Source: Saccopteryx bilineata (Eukaryota > Chordata > Mammalia > Chiroptera > Emballonuridae). From it: a stretch of 64,000 nucleotides of DNA. The notes under the pieces are model-generated. The model did no database searches. It had not been told where the DNA came from and worked only from the letters and a program-made list of their open reading frames with translations. Both the position numbers and the translations under genes were made by a program. How positions within the stretch are numbered: the stretch's first letter is position 1; the number at the start of each line of letters is the position of its first letter. This document shows, piece by piece, positions 1-11,958 of this stretch. Location of the stretch: positions 229,976,779 to 230,040,778 of the forward strand of contig NC_089494.1 of the NCBI RefSeq assembly GCF_036850765.1, read 5' to 3'.

Positions 1-327
1 CTGGTATGCAGAGGACCCAGGTTCAAAAGCCCGAGGTTGTTGGCTTGAGTGCAGGCTCATCCAGCTTGAGCGTGGGGTCACTGGCTTCAGCATGGGATCC
101 TAGACATGACCTCACTGGCTTGAGCAAGAGATCACTCGCTCTGCTGTCGTCCCCCTGGTCAAGGCACATATGAGAAAGCAATCAATGAACAACTAAGGAG
201 CCACAATGAAGAGTTGATGCTTCTCATCTCTCTTGCTTCCTCTCTGTTTGTCCCTATCTCTGTTACTCTCACTGTCTCTGACTCTCTCTCCCTTTCTCTC
301 TCTTTCTCTCTCTCTCCCTCCCCCCCC

Positions 328-376
<49 letters not shown>
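1..376 (+). mobile_element. tRNA-derived SINE (long bat type A), cut by window edge, with CT/CA tail
   Basis: The text reads as the sense strand of the long bat SINE seen many times in this window. It has repeated 'ggcttgag' blocks, then 'aaggcacatatgagaa' and 'gttgatgcttctcatctc', then a pyrimidine-rich tail. The tRNA-like head lies mostly outside the window. The tail (277-376) has become a CT run followed by about 20 CA units. The family call comes from matching other copies here, for example 35871-36186 on the other strand. Confidence 0.85.
277..376. repeat. (CT)n/(CA)n compound microsatellite
   Basis: A CT-rich stretch with a short C run passes into an uninterrupted CA run. It sits in the 3' tail of the SINE at the window start and probably grew from that tail. 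Open frames on both strands here encode only Ser/Leu, Thr/His or Glu/Arg runs and are not genes. Confidence 0.95.
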
Positions 377-379
<3 letters not shown>

Positions 380-1445
380 TGAAGTTTGCTGTAATCCAAT
401 ATGCTATCTTATCCAGCAGCAGCATGATGCATCCTGTGTTCATTGCATCTCTTGTTTGCATTATTTTCTTTTCCTCTTATCTCATGTTGTTTTATACAGT
501 AACTTGATGTACAGGCTTGTCGCCTAGGAGCAATAGACTGTATTATGCAGCGTGGGTATGTAGTAGGCTATACCACCTAGTGTACTCTGATGTTTGCACA
601 GCAACAAAATCCTCTATCTAGGGGCATATTTCTGAGACTGTATTCCCGTCATTAAGCGGCTCATGACCGTGTGGTGGGAAAAATGGATAGAAGTTTGCCT
701 TGGCTTCCCAATTTCAAAAAGTGAGTTGGTCATATTAGCTTTCTCCAACAGTGACCAATTAGGGTCTTCCCTTTTCTGCTGGACTTGTTATGGACTCTTA
801 ATTTAAACATATTAGATTAAAAAATTATGTTTATTAGCCTTATTAATACTGAAATTACTTAATCTTTGGTTAGTGGGAGCCTTTTCAAGTTGCTTACTGA
901 ATTATTTTAACATGACTGGTAGTGCTTGTTAGCTTCTGTATCTGGTATGAAAAGAAATTCCACGCTCATCTCATGTACATTTTATCTCCACACTTGAGAA
1001 CAGCAAGTTCTTTAAAGCGTCCTGATTCCTTTATTGGGGAATGGAATTTCAAGACTACAGTCAGGGCTCTGAGGCTTCTCATCGTTCCTGGATGAACACT
1101 GTTACTAGGCCTTCTCAGTAGTCAGAACTAAATCAAAGTATTTTAAAAGACAGACAGCCTCATGAGCACATACTGATACATCGAATTCAAGTATCAGTAC
1201 TGTAAGATTTTAACTTATTCTTTTCAAAGTTACATTTGTATCTTTCTTTCAGCTGGGAATCCTGGTTCTCAATGAGACCAGAAATAACTACAATTAGAAC
1301 ATTATGTAATTACTCATTTATAGTTCCCAATTATGCACATAAGAGTCTCAGAATAGCAATACCAATGTTAAAGGTTTGTTTCTGTCTGCCTTCTTTTGCT
1401 CAATTTTGCACCTGTGAGATTTACCTGTGTTGTATTCTGTAGTAG
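377..1445. other. Unassigned AT-rich sequence
   Basis: I see no gene, RNA or recognisable repeat here. Short open frames lack splice context or coding character. Confidence 0.5.
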
Positions 1446-1635
1446 TTTGGGTTTTTCATTGCTTTGTATTCCAGTGTGGGAAATATGGGAATTTTAAATT
1501 TATTTTCCAGTTGATGGATATTTGAGCTGCTTCTAGTTTGAAACAATTATGAATGATGTTGCTATGAACATTCTTGTACATGTCTTTTGCTGGACATGTG
1601 AACTTTTTTCTCTTGGATATACAAATGCTCCTTAG
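1446..1635 (-). mobile_element. Old antisense L1 fragment
   Basis: The wording 'ttgatggatatttgagctgc', 'gatgttgctatgaacattc' and 'catgtcttttgctgg' is the reverse strand of a mammalian L1 3' region. It is highly diverged and has no open frame. Confidence 0.6.
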
Positions 1636-2025
1636 CTTATGATGGAATTATATCCTGATAATAAGTAAGTCTGTAGTAAGTTGTAAATGCATTTAATACA
1701 CCTAACCTAACAAACATAGTAATAGCTTAACCTAGCCTACCTTCAACATGATTGGAACACAATATCCAGAAAACAGTGGCAACACAGCACACTGTAGAGT
1801 ATCAGTTGTTTACCCGCCTGATTGTGTGGCTGGCTGGAGGCTGTGGCTTGCAGTGGCTGCCTAGAATTATGGGAGAGCAGCGCACTGCATATTGCTAGCC
1901 TTGGAAAAGATCAAAATTAAAAATTTGAAATGCGGTTTCTATTAAATGTGTATCACTTTTGCACCATAGTAAAATAGAAATATCATAAGTTGAACCATTG
2001 TAAGTTGGGGACCAACTCTTTAACC
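1636..2025. mobile_element. Old DNA-transposon-like relic (possibly Tigger/TcMar class)
   Basis: Phrases such as 'aatacacctaacctaacaaa', 'aacctagcctacctt' and 'cataagttgaaccattgtaa' match an ancient mammalian repeat I associate with DNA transposons. A related relic occurs at 19445-19467 and 19878-20030. The exact family name is uncertain. Confidence 0.45.
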
Positions 2026-2094
2026 AGCAATGTAATTTGCATTTTTTTTTGAAGAAGGGTACATTTCCCTAGGAATATTTAGTCATATTACTGT

Positions 2095-2550
2095 ATGTTA
2101 ATTATCTATTGTTGTGTAACAAATCGCCCCCAAATTTAGTGGCTTAATGCAGCAGACATCATCTCACAGTGACTAGAGTACACCTTACCTGGGTGCCTTT
2201 AGTTCAGGGTCTCACACAAAGCTGTCTAGTGCAGCTGGGGCCGCATTCAGCCTAAGGTTCAATTGGAGGGGACACAAAGGATCCTTGTGGGGTGCTTTCA
2301 AGCTCATTCATGTGATTATTGGCAGGTCTCAGGTCCTTTCTGGCTCTTGGCCAGAGACCCTCCAGGGCCAGAGACCCTCCAGGTCCTGAGCGTCTGCATG
2401 GGGCAGCTAACAGCAGGGCAGCTGGTTGTTAGTTTGGAGCAGGGCAGAAAAGGGTGTCCACCATGGAAGCCATGGCCTTTCTATAACCTGTCCTTAGAGT
2501 ACCAACCCATCAGATATGTTGTATTCTTTTTTGAAAAAAAATTATTGTCG
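2095..2550 (+). repeat. Ancient interspersed repeat, family not named
   Basis: It begins 'ttaattatctattgttgtgt' and runs through 'aatttagtggcttaatgcag' and 'gctttcaagctcattcatgt'. This is the pattern of a very common old mammalian repeat. Within it the 16-bp phrase 'gccagagaccctccag' is repeated in tandem at about 2350-2381. I cannot name the family with certainty. Confidence 0.55.
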
Positions 2551-2559
2551 TAAAATATA

Positions 2560-2942
2560 TACAACAAAATTTACCGTTTTCACCATTTTAAGTGTATAGT
2601 TCTTTGACATTAAATATATTTACATTTTTGTGCAATCATTACTACCATTTATCTCCAGAAGTTTTTTCATTTTTCCAAACCAAAACTCTGTACTGATTAA
2701 ACAGTAACTCCCCATTTCTCTCCTCTCCCAGCCCCTGGCAAGTACCATTTCTGGTCATTTAACTACTCTAGGTACTTCGTAAGTGTAGTCATAGAGTTTT
2801 TGTCCTTTTTGACCAGCGTATAACAATCAGCACAATGTCTTCAATATCCATTCATGTTGTAACATGTGTCAGAATTTCCTTTTTAAGGCTGAGAAATATT
2901 CCATTGCATGTATATACACATTTTGTGTATCTATTTATCCAG
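2560..2942 (-). mobile_element. Old antisense L1 3' region
   Basis: Diagnostic phrases are 'aatttaccgttttcaccatt', 'gtgcaatcattactaccatt' and 'atattccattgcatgtatat'. These are typical of antisense mammalian L1 3' regions. The younger SINE at 2943-3115 follows directly, and L1-like text resumes after it. Confidence 0.65.
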
Positions 2943-3115
2943 TGATTTATTTATTTCTAGAGAGAGAAGGGAAGGAGAAAGAGAGAGAGAGAAGGGGGCG
3001 GAGCGGAAGCATCAACTCCCATATGTGCCTTGACCAGGCAAGCCCAGGGTTTCGAACCGGCGACCTCAGCATTTCCAGGTTGACACTTTATCCACTGCGC
3101 CACCACAGGTCAGGC
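2943..3115 (-). mobile_element. tRNA-derived SINE (short bat type B), antisense
   Basis: Read on the - strand it begins 'gcctgacctgtggtggcgca', has a B-box-like 'ggttcgaaaccc', then 'gccttgaccaggcaagcc' in antisense on the + strand, a CT-rich tail and an A-rich end. The head matches the other type-B copies at 9161, 34494 and 59418. Confidence 0.9.
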
Positions 3116-3229
3116 AGAAGCAAGTCTCTAAATCTAGTCACTACTTAAGAGGAGATAATTATCTAAGGTGTGGATGCCTGGAAGTGGGCTTCTCTCAGAG
3201 GCTGCCTACCACACTGTTTTAAGTCAGTC

Positions 3230-3940
3230 TTTATAATTTTTCTCTGTACAATTATGCATCAACTAGATGTGCATTTTAGTTCATTTATTTTATTTTTTAT
3301 ATTTAATAACTATTCTAAGTTTATTTTTGTTTTATAATTATGTATAGTAGTTTCAAAGTCAAATCCACAGGACAAGGTTTAGTCAAAGGAATCTAACTTC
3401 TCTGTTTTCTCTATCTTTATCTCTTCTTCCCTTTCTAAGTAATTACATTCTAAAAGCTTCAGTGTATTTTCTCACTCTGATATTTTTTTATATAAGCATG
3501 CTGTATATTCATATCACTCCTTTCTTATATAAATGATAAAAGACTATTTACCTTGCATTTTTTACTTAATATATTCTGGAGATCATTCATTAGTAGTAAA
3601 TTACTCATTCTTTTTTATATTTATAGTTACATAATATCCCATTTGGTGAATAAATAAACCATATTACATATTTAACTAGTTCCCAATTGATGGGCATTTG
3701 GGTTGTTTCTAATTTTTGTAAATAGTACTGCAATGAACAACCTTGTGTGTATAAATGTCTTTTTATATTTGTCATTATATATTTGGGACAGATTCCTAGA
3801 TGTAGAATTGCATAGTCAAAGGGTAAATGAGTGTTCAGTTTTACTAGACATTGCTACATTTATCCTCATCAGAATTGAATCCCTTTGTGCTTCCATTGGT
3901 AAAGTGTAAGAGTACATGCTGAACCTTATCAACAGAACAT
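3230..3940 (-). mobile_element. Old antisense L1 fragment
   Basis: 'ttcccaattgatgggcattt', 'gtactgcaatgaacaacctt' and 'tagaattgcatagtcaaagg' are characteristic of antisense L1 3' sequence. Short open frames in it are chance. Confidence 0.65.
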
Positions 3941-3944
3941 CTTT

Positions 3945-3973
3945 TTCTTTTTTTCTTTCATTTTTTCTTTCTT

Positions 3974-4017
<44 letters not shown>

Positions 4018-4138
4018 CCCCCCATTCTCCCTTCCCTTCCCTTCCCTTCCCTTCCCTTCCCTTCCCTTCCCTTCCCTTCCCTTCCCTTCCCTTCCCTTCC
4101 CTCCCCCTCCCCCTCCCCCTCCCCCTTCTCCTTCCCCT
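3945..4138. repeat. Pure pyrimidine tract with (CCCTT)n pentamers
   Basis: About 190 bases of almost pure pyrimidine run as CTTT/CTCT, then some 15 tandem 'ccctt' units, then 'ccccct' units. The opposite strand is pure purine, so open frames on both strands are low-complexity artefacts. It interrupts the tail end of an old L1 fragment. Confidence 0.95.
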
Positions 4139-4744
4139 TTGCCAAATGGAATTTCACTGTAGTGTTAATTTCCATTTCTCATTATGAGTGAGTTTGAATG
4201 ACTTTTACTTTAACTTTAAAATTCTCTTTTTTATAGACATTTCAGAACCATTTAAATCAACAGGGAATTTTCTTAGATAACATACTGTGTTTATCTTGAC
4301 GTACACATTGGGCCGAATATCTTCGCATGATTAAGAGGCATTTGCATTTCTTTTTCTGTTAGCTGTCCCATTTTTTAGCCCTATTTTCTCTAGGTTTGTT
4401 GGCATTTTCTGTTTTATATGTTTTTTACATATTAGGAATACCAATCTTTTTGTTTTCTTCTTTCTGCCAGTTAAATAGAGGTATTCTCTAAGGTGCCTTT
4501 GACTTGCTTTATTTTGCTTGTCCTCCTTTTCCAATAATGTTACATTTATTCTCCTGCCTCAGAGATCGTTCGTATTTGATGGTTCCACGTCTGTAGCTCA
4601 GACCTGTTTTCCATTCTTGCTGCAGACTCTGCATGCCCAAGGTAGAATCGACCTTATCCTCAAACCTGGTGTTCCTGTGTTCCCTTTGCCAGGTAATGGC
4701 GTTACTATTGATATTTTTCCAGTTGAGAACGTGAAGTGACCTGT

Positions 4745-5130
4745 TGTGGTTTATTATTATATAAATCAGCAAGTGTTTGTTGAGCACTTACTAGGTGTCA
4801 GGCCTTGGGCTGGGCACTAGGTAATAATAGTCATAATCCTAGCTCTCAGGGACTAGGCTGAAGGGGGAAAGGAGGTTAATCAAATATATATATACAAACC
4901 CATGTTTAAATGTATAGTAAATATTTCAAGAGAAAATTTAAGGGTTGGGACTCAAGATTAGATTGGAGAGATTAGTGGATATCTTCTTTGAGAAAGTGAC
5001 ATTTGAACTGAGATTTGAAGGCCTGTTAGGGTTTACCTGGTGAAAAAAACCCACAGTACCAGTTTCCAGAAATAAGAAACAGTGTGGAAGGATCCCGAGG
5101 CAGGAAAGAAGTTTAACTGCTAGGAAAGCA
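4745..5130 (+). repeat. Old MIR/L2-like interspersed sequence
   Basis: 'gtttgttgagcacttactag' and 'ggccttgggctgggcac' are MIR/L2-style 3' phrases. 'gacatttgaactgagatttg' continues the same old repeat pattern. Nothing codes. The sequence leads directly into the 69-bp minisatellite. Confidence 0.5.
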
Positions 5131-5217
5131 AAAGACCAGTGTGACAGGCACGTTGAGAGAAGGGGCCGAGGGCCAGGATGGGATCTGCTGTACTCTGTAA
5201 AACAGTGCCTGGGCCCT

Positions 5218-5748
5218 GGTGGAGGAGTGCATCAGAGCCCATGCATGCAGGAGTTGCTTAGGAGCCTGGTCAGGAGCCTGGGCCCCGGTGGAGGAATGCA
5301 TCAGAGCCCATGCATGCAGGAGTTGCTTAGGAGCCTGGGCCTCGGTGGAGGAATGCATCAGAGCCCATGCATGCAGGAGTTGGTTAGGAGCCTGGGCAGG
5401 AGCCTGGGCCCCGGTGGAGGAATGCATCAGAGCCCATGCATGCAGGAGTTGCTTAGGAGCCTGGGCAGGAGCCTGGGCCCCGGTGGAGGAATGCATCAGA
5501 GCCCATGCATGCAGGAGTTGCTTAGGAGCCTGGGCAGGAGCCTGGGCCCCGGTGGAGGAATGCATCAGAGCCCATGCATGCAGGAGTTGCTTAGGAGCCT
5601 GGGCAGGAGCCTGGGCCCCGGTGGAGGAATGCATCAGAGCCCATGCATGCAGGAGTTGCTTAGGAGCCTGGGCAGGAGCCTGGGCCCCGGTGGAGGAATG
5701 CATCAGAGCCCATGCATGCAGGAGTTGCTTAGGAGCCTGGGCAGGAGG
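5218..5748. repeat. 69-bp minisatellite, eight copies
   Basis: Units start at 5218, 5287, 5344, 5413, 5482, 5551, 5620 and 5689. All are 69 bp except the second, which is 57 bp because it lacks 12 bp, and the last, which runs out near 5748. Units 4-8 are virtually identical, so the array was recently homogenised. Both 69 and 57 are multiples of three, so two + frames (182 and 177 codons) and a - frame (196 codons) stay open. No initiation, splice or composition evidence supports a protein. Confidence 0.97.
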
Positions 5749-5829
5749 CTGTCGTTGTAGTTGTTAAAAGTAATGGTGTCCCAGTGGTTCAGTTGTGAAA
5801 TTCTTTCAGTTCGGTTCACAGTGCTTTGT

Positions 5830-6005
5830 TCATTCCTCCCACGTCTTTATTTCCCTAGTTCAGAAAGTTAGCTCTTGACTACCCTGATAGGTTTTTACAA
5901 ATCAGTCCCACTCTGCATTGGTCTCTGTTCCCTATATAATCTACTGCAGAGCTAACTTTTAGTAATCACAGGTCTGCTCATATCACTCCCTTTCCCAAAG
6001 GCTCC
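5830..6005 (+). repeat. L2-like relic
   Basis: 'ggtctgctcatatcactccc' followed by 'tttcccaaaggctccctgtg' is a classic L2-type phrase. It is short and diverged. Confidence 0.45.
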
Positions 6006-6006
6006 C

Positions 6007-6588
6007 TGTGATGGCTAATGTTCTGTGTGAACTTGACTGGCCTACAGGTCAGGTAGCCCAGAGAGCTTGGTGAAACAGTATTTCTGGTAGTCTGTGCAGT
6101 TGTTTGCAGAAGTGATTAGCATTTGAATTAGTAGACTAAGTAAAGAAGCTCCACCCTCACCTCTGTGAAGATCCTCTCACCCAACCCCTTGAGGATGTAA
6201 ATAGAACAGAAAAGCAGAGAAAGGGCAATTTTGCTTTCCCTCCTTGGGCTAGGACTTCATCTCCTCAGACATTTGAGCTTCTCCTTTTGGGCCTTTGGAC
6301 TCAGACTTACATCAGCAGAACCTCCTCTTCTCCTTGTCCCCGTCCGCCCTCTCCTCAGCCATCACCCCCATGGCCTCAGACTGAGAGTTGAACCACTGTC
6401 TCCCTTGGTGGACTCTCACTGAATTAAATAGCACTGGCTCTCCTGGCCCTCCAGCTTGCAGATGGCATGTCGTGGGACTTCTCAGCCTCCATAATTGTGT
6501 GAGCTGATTCCCACAATAAGTCTCTTACATATCTGTATATACCCTGTTGGTTCTGTTTCTCTGTAGTCTGTGAACCCTGATGAATATA
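6007..6588 (+). mobile_element. Ancient LTR relic (ERVL/MLT2-like)
   Basis: It starts 'tgtgatggctaatgttctgt', continues 'gaacttgactggcctacagg' and 'attagcatttgaattagtag', and ends 'ggttctgtttctctgtagtc' after an 'aataagtctc' polyadenylation-like signal. This order matches an abundant ancient mammalian LTR. It is solitary, diverged and non-coding. The subfamily name is tentative. Confidence 0.6.
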
Positions 6589-9160
6589 CTCCCTCGCTAT
6601 GGAAAATGCAAACCCACCTGAAGCAGAAGTCTATCATTTTCTTTAAGCCTCAAGTTCTGCTCCTCTTGATATACCTTCCGTTAGTTGACCAGACAGGATA
6701 CTTTCTACCTCTTTTCTTGAGCCCGTCTTCATCTTCTGTCATGACATCTCTGCCCCTAGAACCCTATCTCCCCTCTTTCTCCCCCTATAGGCTCTGCTTA
6801 AATCCTACCTATTACCCTAATCTGATGTTTTAAACCCACATAGCCCATTTTTGTTGTTGTTGATATGTCAATTCTAAGAGGCATCACCCTCTGTGTTGTA
6901 TTAAAAAGATTCATGTATTTGTTTTTTATTTTTGTAACTGATAACTCAATAGATGTTTGCTGAATTGTATGAAATTAGGGACCAGTCCATTGGTAGATCA
7001 CTCACTGAAGCCTCTTATGAAAGAGACAAGCCTCAGTCCAATTTTACACATACCTTGTGTTGAACCTATAGGGGGTGACCTCATTTAGAGGTAGGGAAAT
7101 CTTGCTTTTTGAAACAGTCTTTACAGTTCAGTGAATATCACATAATACTTATACACTCTACAGTAGTTTGACCTAAAAAAATAGGTTTTTATATGGCAAT
7201 ATCAGAGCACTGTTATGACTCCCAGGGGAGTAATGGCATATTTAGAATGTTAAATATTCGGATTTTTTGGTGGTAGAGAATGGCCAAATTAATCATGAAT
7301 AAGTAGCATATGTAAGTGTACTCGTTTTTACCTGAGGTATATTGTAGACAAATTGTCCATGTGGCTAACTTGTTATCAGTTACCTTGCTAGGTTAAATAT
7401 GTACTTCTCATATATGACTTTGTTTGTATATCAGGGCCAGCTAATATGTTTGTGAATGTGTGTGTGTGAAGAGAAGAGTACTATAATTTATTGCCTACAG
7501 ACTTATAAAATTATATTATGTACTACATCTTTATTTCCCATTTTCCTTTCTTCTTCCTCTCTTCCTTCTCTCCCTTTCTTCTTATAAATGAGGTTAAATC
7601 ACTTTGTCAAAGTTAATACAGCTTCATATTGTTGTAACTGTACTACATCCATGCTTCCTTCTCATCTCATTTCTCTGAAATTATAATGGAAATGGGGTTT
7701 ATATAGATTAGGCTTACATGTGAATTTTCAGAAATAAACTTTTAGTCTCTTTGAATCACCTCTTGGATTAAATGACTCTTTTGCTTTCTAATACATATTG
7801 ATGCAATAAAAGGGTTGGGAGATTATGATAATCTTGGTTCTATATTGAAGGGGATTTATATTTGTCATTGCAAATGCAGAAGGGCCTAAATCTTTTAAGC
7901 CTATTTATAAAAGTAAATTTCCCAAATTCAGTTTTCAAAATTTTGGTTTTAGCAGTATTAACTAATGAGAAGTATTTTAGTTGTATTAGTTTGAAGTAAA
8001 AATATCTTATTGAAAATTTTGCATGAGTTTGCTTAAGATTAAGTTAGGACATTAAATTAAAAAAATTTATTTTGAAACATTAACTGGGCAGATTCTTATA
8101 GGTAAGAGTCAAATCATCATCTGGTACTGTGAGGTTCAGTCAAACTGCATTAAGTTTGGAGTGATGAAAGTTTTAGTTTTAAAACTGAGAGTCTACCAAA
8201 CAAAATATTTTCATGTGACTTTTGGTTGAAAGTCTTAAAAGATAAAATTGTCATAAGTGAAAAATTGCATTCCATGTAGGATTTATATCAGTAGCAGTGA
8301 GGGTGAAGAGCCTGATGAAGTGGGAGAAACGACTCAGTTCCTTACTTTGTACTTTCCACGTTTTGTTTCCTTTCTCATTTCAAATCCTACATGAGAATAT
8401 TATATACATCCTCAAGTATAAGCACAATGTTAGTTTAGAAGCCTGATACAGTGACAAGCATTTGTAGTTTTGTAGTAACTCCATTTGTACCATGTTGGAA
8501 GTTTCAATGACACTTTCTGTTTAGGACAGTTTAGGAGGGATGGTCATAGAACTGGGGGAGTCACACCCACTCTCCAGATTTGTTAAGGTCACACACAGCC
8601 TTTGTCTTATTCATTGTTTGTGTCCTTTATTACCTAATATATAGTTGGGCTCAGTGAACGTGGTAGACTTAATGTCTGTTTTTATTTATACTGTACCTGG
8701 TGTTTGGTCTCTGGAAAACATTTTTTTTTCCTCGTTATTCTGATAAATCTTTCAGTTAGTAGCTACATTTAGCTTTATTATTATTTGAATGTATGTCAAA
8801 CTTCTTAACCTGAAGAGCAGCAAAACCTAAATTGGTTACTTGGGCCAGAAACAACATTCTGAAGGTATCATTCTGATGACCCTGAACTCCATATACTAAG
8901 CCAAGCAAAGGACCAAATAGTCTTTCAACACAGAGCAGAAGTACAAGACAGAAGACATGTAGGGATGCAGGAGAAAAAGGATGATTTAGGTGGAGTGGAG
9001 GGAAGTTTCATTTTAAACCAGTTATAGCAACTGATTTTACAGCTGCTTGCATTATCACTGTGTGTAAACTGAGTCTCCATTTTTGGGAAACAGGTTAGGG
9101 ATTATTTTAAGTATTCTGGATGAAACGAGAATGACATCTTCCTTATAATATTAAATTGGA
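6589..9160. other. Unassigned AT-rich sequence, about 2.6 kb
   Basis: I found no coding exon, RNA or clear transposon here. A short (TG)n stretch lies near 7458. Otherwise it reads as ordinary AT-rich intronic or intergenic DNA. Confidence 0.5.
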
Positions 9161-9214
9161 CTTTTTTTTTTTTTAAAGATTATTTTTTATTTTTTATTTA
9201 TTCATTATAGAGAG

Positions 9215-9255
<41 letters not shown>

Positions 9256-9377
9256 GGGGAGGAGCAGGAAGCATCAACTCCCATATGTGCCTTGACCAGG
9301 CAAGCCCAGGGTTTTGAACCGGCAACCTCAGCGTTTCCAGGTTGACGCTTTATCCACTGCGCCACCACAGGTCAGGC
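9161..9377 (-). mobile_element. tRNA-derived SINE type B, antisense
   Basis: A poly-T/A-rich end lies on the left, followed by a pure (GA)n of about 40 bases. Then come 'catcaactcccatatgtgcc', 'ttgaaccggcaacctcagc' and the head 'caccacaggtcaggc'. It is full length. The GA run is the expanded CT tail of the element. Confidence 0.92.
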
Positions 9378-9523
9378 CTTTTTTTACTTTTTAATTAATG
9401 CTAAGATATTAGCGGAAGATGATTGAACCTAGTCTTAAAATAAGCATCTCTGTGATTTGTTGGCTGTAATATGATATCTCTTTTCCCTGTTTGTTTTTTA
9501 ACTTTTGATAAAGCAGATGCATT

Positions 9524-9904
9524 CTGGTTTTTTGTTGTTTTTTTTTGGTATTTTTCTGAGTGAGAAGCAAAGGCAGAGAGACAGACGCCTGCATGCACCT
9601 GACTGGGATCCACCCGGCATGCCCAGCAGGGGGTGATGCTCTGTCCATCTGGGACATTGTGCCCTTGCAACCGGAGCCATTGTAGTGTGTGAGGCAGAGG
9701 CCATGGAGCCGTCCTCAGTGCCCGGGCCATCTTTGCTTCAATGGAGCCTTGGCTGCGGGAGGGGAAGAGAGAGACAGAGAGAAAGGAGAGGAGGAAGGGT
9801 AGAGAAGCAAATGGGTGCTTCTGCTGTGTGCCTTGGCCAGGAATTGAACCCGGGACTCCCACACACCGGACTGATGCTCTACTGCTGAGCTAGCAGGCCA
9901 GGGC
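9524..9904 (-). mobile_element. tRNA-derived SINE type C, antisense
   Basis: From the left it shows a T-rich end, 'gactgggatccacccggcat', 'atgctctgtccatctgggac', 'tgcttcaatggagccttgg', a B-box-like 'attgaacccgggactccc', then the head 'ctgagctagcaggccagggc'. It is full length. It sits 146 bp from the preceding type-B element in the same orientation. Confidence 0.92.
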
Positions 9905-11637
9905 TAGGTTTATTCTTTATTCATGAAATACTGAGATAAATAGTGTGTTAATTATGTTGACTTATCTTTATTTGAAAGGTTTCGAGCTTTTGTTCTGAGG
10001 CTCAGAATCAATATAAAAACATATTGAAAGCACAGTTGCATTTTAATTTGAGAACTTTATCTCATAAAACTTCATATAACCACTATTGTTTTAAAATGTA
10101 AAAGAATCCAGATGTGCCTGTTTCTCAGCTCATTTGCTAGCTTTTTCAGTTTCTACAGCCGCAGCATTGAACATTGATAGAAATGATAGGTTTGTTTGGG
10201 TTAAAATGGGGTTAATTGTATAAAGCACCTACCCTAGCTAATTTTCACATGTAGTAGGCCCTTAGTAATTAGTGGTGGTGATTATTATTATTGGGTTCTT
10301 AATTAATTTAGCTTTCTAGGGCACCATTTTAAAGGTGCAGGGGACCAGTTCTGAGCTTTCCTTTCTGTATTTGTAATGCATTTAGACTTAGCCTCTGAAG
10401 AACAAAGCCCGTTGGCAGGGCGGGGCTTTCTGACTTGCGTGTGCAAGTTCCTTTAGAGTTACTGGATTTTCTGGAATGGGATGTATTAAGTTCTGTGGCA
10501 TGTCCTCTCTCTCTTTTTAATTTTTATTTTGTGGTGCATGTTCTATATGTTCAATCTATAGTGACCCAGTTAATTTGGAATGTTGTTTTGTTACTGACTT
10601 TGAAATGTGTTGTTTTCTGTATGGAGGATGTTGATCGGAATTAATTGCTTATTACAGTTTATAAATTTTTAGAATGGGAGGACTGTGCATCAGCGCAAAC
10701 CTTACCAGACACAGTACTTTGTTTCATAAACATGGGGAGGAGGCAATCCCAAGATCACCATTTTTGGGATAAAGCCAGGCGCTGTTGTGTAACTTAAGGG
10801 GGTGTACCATAGCGCCTAACTTTGGAGCCTGTCACAGTGGGAAGTTATGGTTCGAGGCTTACTGTGAAACAGTCATGTTTGTGAAGCCATTACTTAAACT
10901 CTGTTACTTAAACTCTGTTAATCAGCGGCCAGCCAGCTCCTCAGAGGGGCATGAGGCCGTTCATGTAGCTGTAGATCATTGCCCCGGTTAGCCTTCTGGC
11001 AAAAATCTTTTCTGTCCCTTCTTCTATTTAAATTGACAACTGTACCTACCCCTGGTTCCTGATTGTAACTTGAGCATATATGAGTAACTTCTCTCACAGC
11101 TCCTAAAATGTGTCACTGCACATGTCTCTCTTCTAGCTGACCTACAAACTTCTGGATGGTGGTAGTTTTATCTGTAAAGGACAACTTGGTGCAGATTCTG
11201 AGAGTTCAGCACTGACCCTCAGTCACCAAGACATCTCTCTGGGGCCTGTGGAAGACTCCACCACAGAAACTGGCCCAATTATGTGACTTGACATTATCGC
11301 TAACAGTTCTTTAATGAAGAGCCTCTAGAGAGGCTGGTCCCTTACTGTATCCTGTACCACCCCCATCGTTCCCATTCTGATTTCTTTCTCCTCTGCCAAT
11401 GCAGATTCTCTGTTTCCTCTACTATTTCTTCCAAGAGCAATTCAAGTCCTTCTCCCCAAAGCTTTATAAAGGTATGTTTAATTTTAGTTAGTGGGCATTA
11501 AAATTTAGAAATTCAAGAAATGGTGAGAAATATTAACCTGAATTGGAAATTTAGAATTGGTGTATTAAAGTACATTATTCTTTTAAGTAACAAAAACATA
11601 TTTATAAACATTTTCTTCATATAAAAATCAGAAATTA
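9905..11637. other. Unassigned sequence, about 1.7 kb
   Basis: No recognisable gene or repeat. The stretch 10680-11000 is somewhat richer in GC and CpG than its surroundings. It shows a tandem 'acttaaactctgtt' near 10891-10919, but no splice-flanked open frame. Confidence 0.4.
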
Positions 11638-11639
11638 TA

Positions 11640-11764
11640 CAGGGTGGAGCAAAAGTAGGTTTACAGTTTGCATAGGAAATACAGTAATACAATAAAAAAT
11701 AATAATATAAGAATAAAGTCTTATTTTGCATATTCACAACTGTGAATCTACTTTTTCCCCACCT
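11640..11764. mobile_element. Mariner-type MITE with terminal inverted repeats
   Basis: The left end 'cagggtggagcaaaagtagg' followed by 'tttacag' is answered on the right by 'ctgtgaatctactttttccc' and 'cacct', its approximate reverse complement. It is flanked by TA. The AT-rich core is about 70 bp and non-coding. A second copy with similar ends is at 48459-48582. Confidence 0.85.
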
Positions 11765-11958
11765 ACATTAATTTTGGTAAAATTTGAGATTTTTTTTCCA
11801 AATAATTCAAAACCTCAAAGTAATGGGAATTTTTGGTGAAGCTTATAGAAAGAGAGAATTGTGTTATAATTTTCAGGTTATCATGAGAAAGATGTCTTTT
11901 ATTGCATCATATAGCATTTTAAAGCTATAAGGATTGACTTTTGTCCTTATTTTAAAAC

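Noticed and set aside
159..507. Proteins with Glu/Arg, Ser/Leu or Thr/His runs
   Set aside because: They are translations of the CT/CA microsatellite in a SINE tail. The same applies to frames at 3816-4191, 13367-13787 and 21570-21992.
5218..5748. CRISPR-like array
   Set aside because: Units are contiguous 69-mers with no unique spacers, and the genome is mammalian. It is a minisatellite.
5113..5767. Repeat protein of 177-196 residues on either strand
   Set aside because: The frames stay open only because the minisatellite unit is a multiple of three. All readings are equally open, and none has splice or promoter support.
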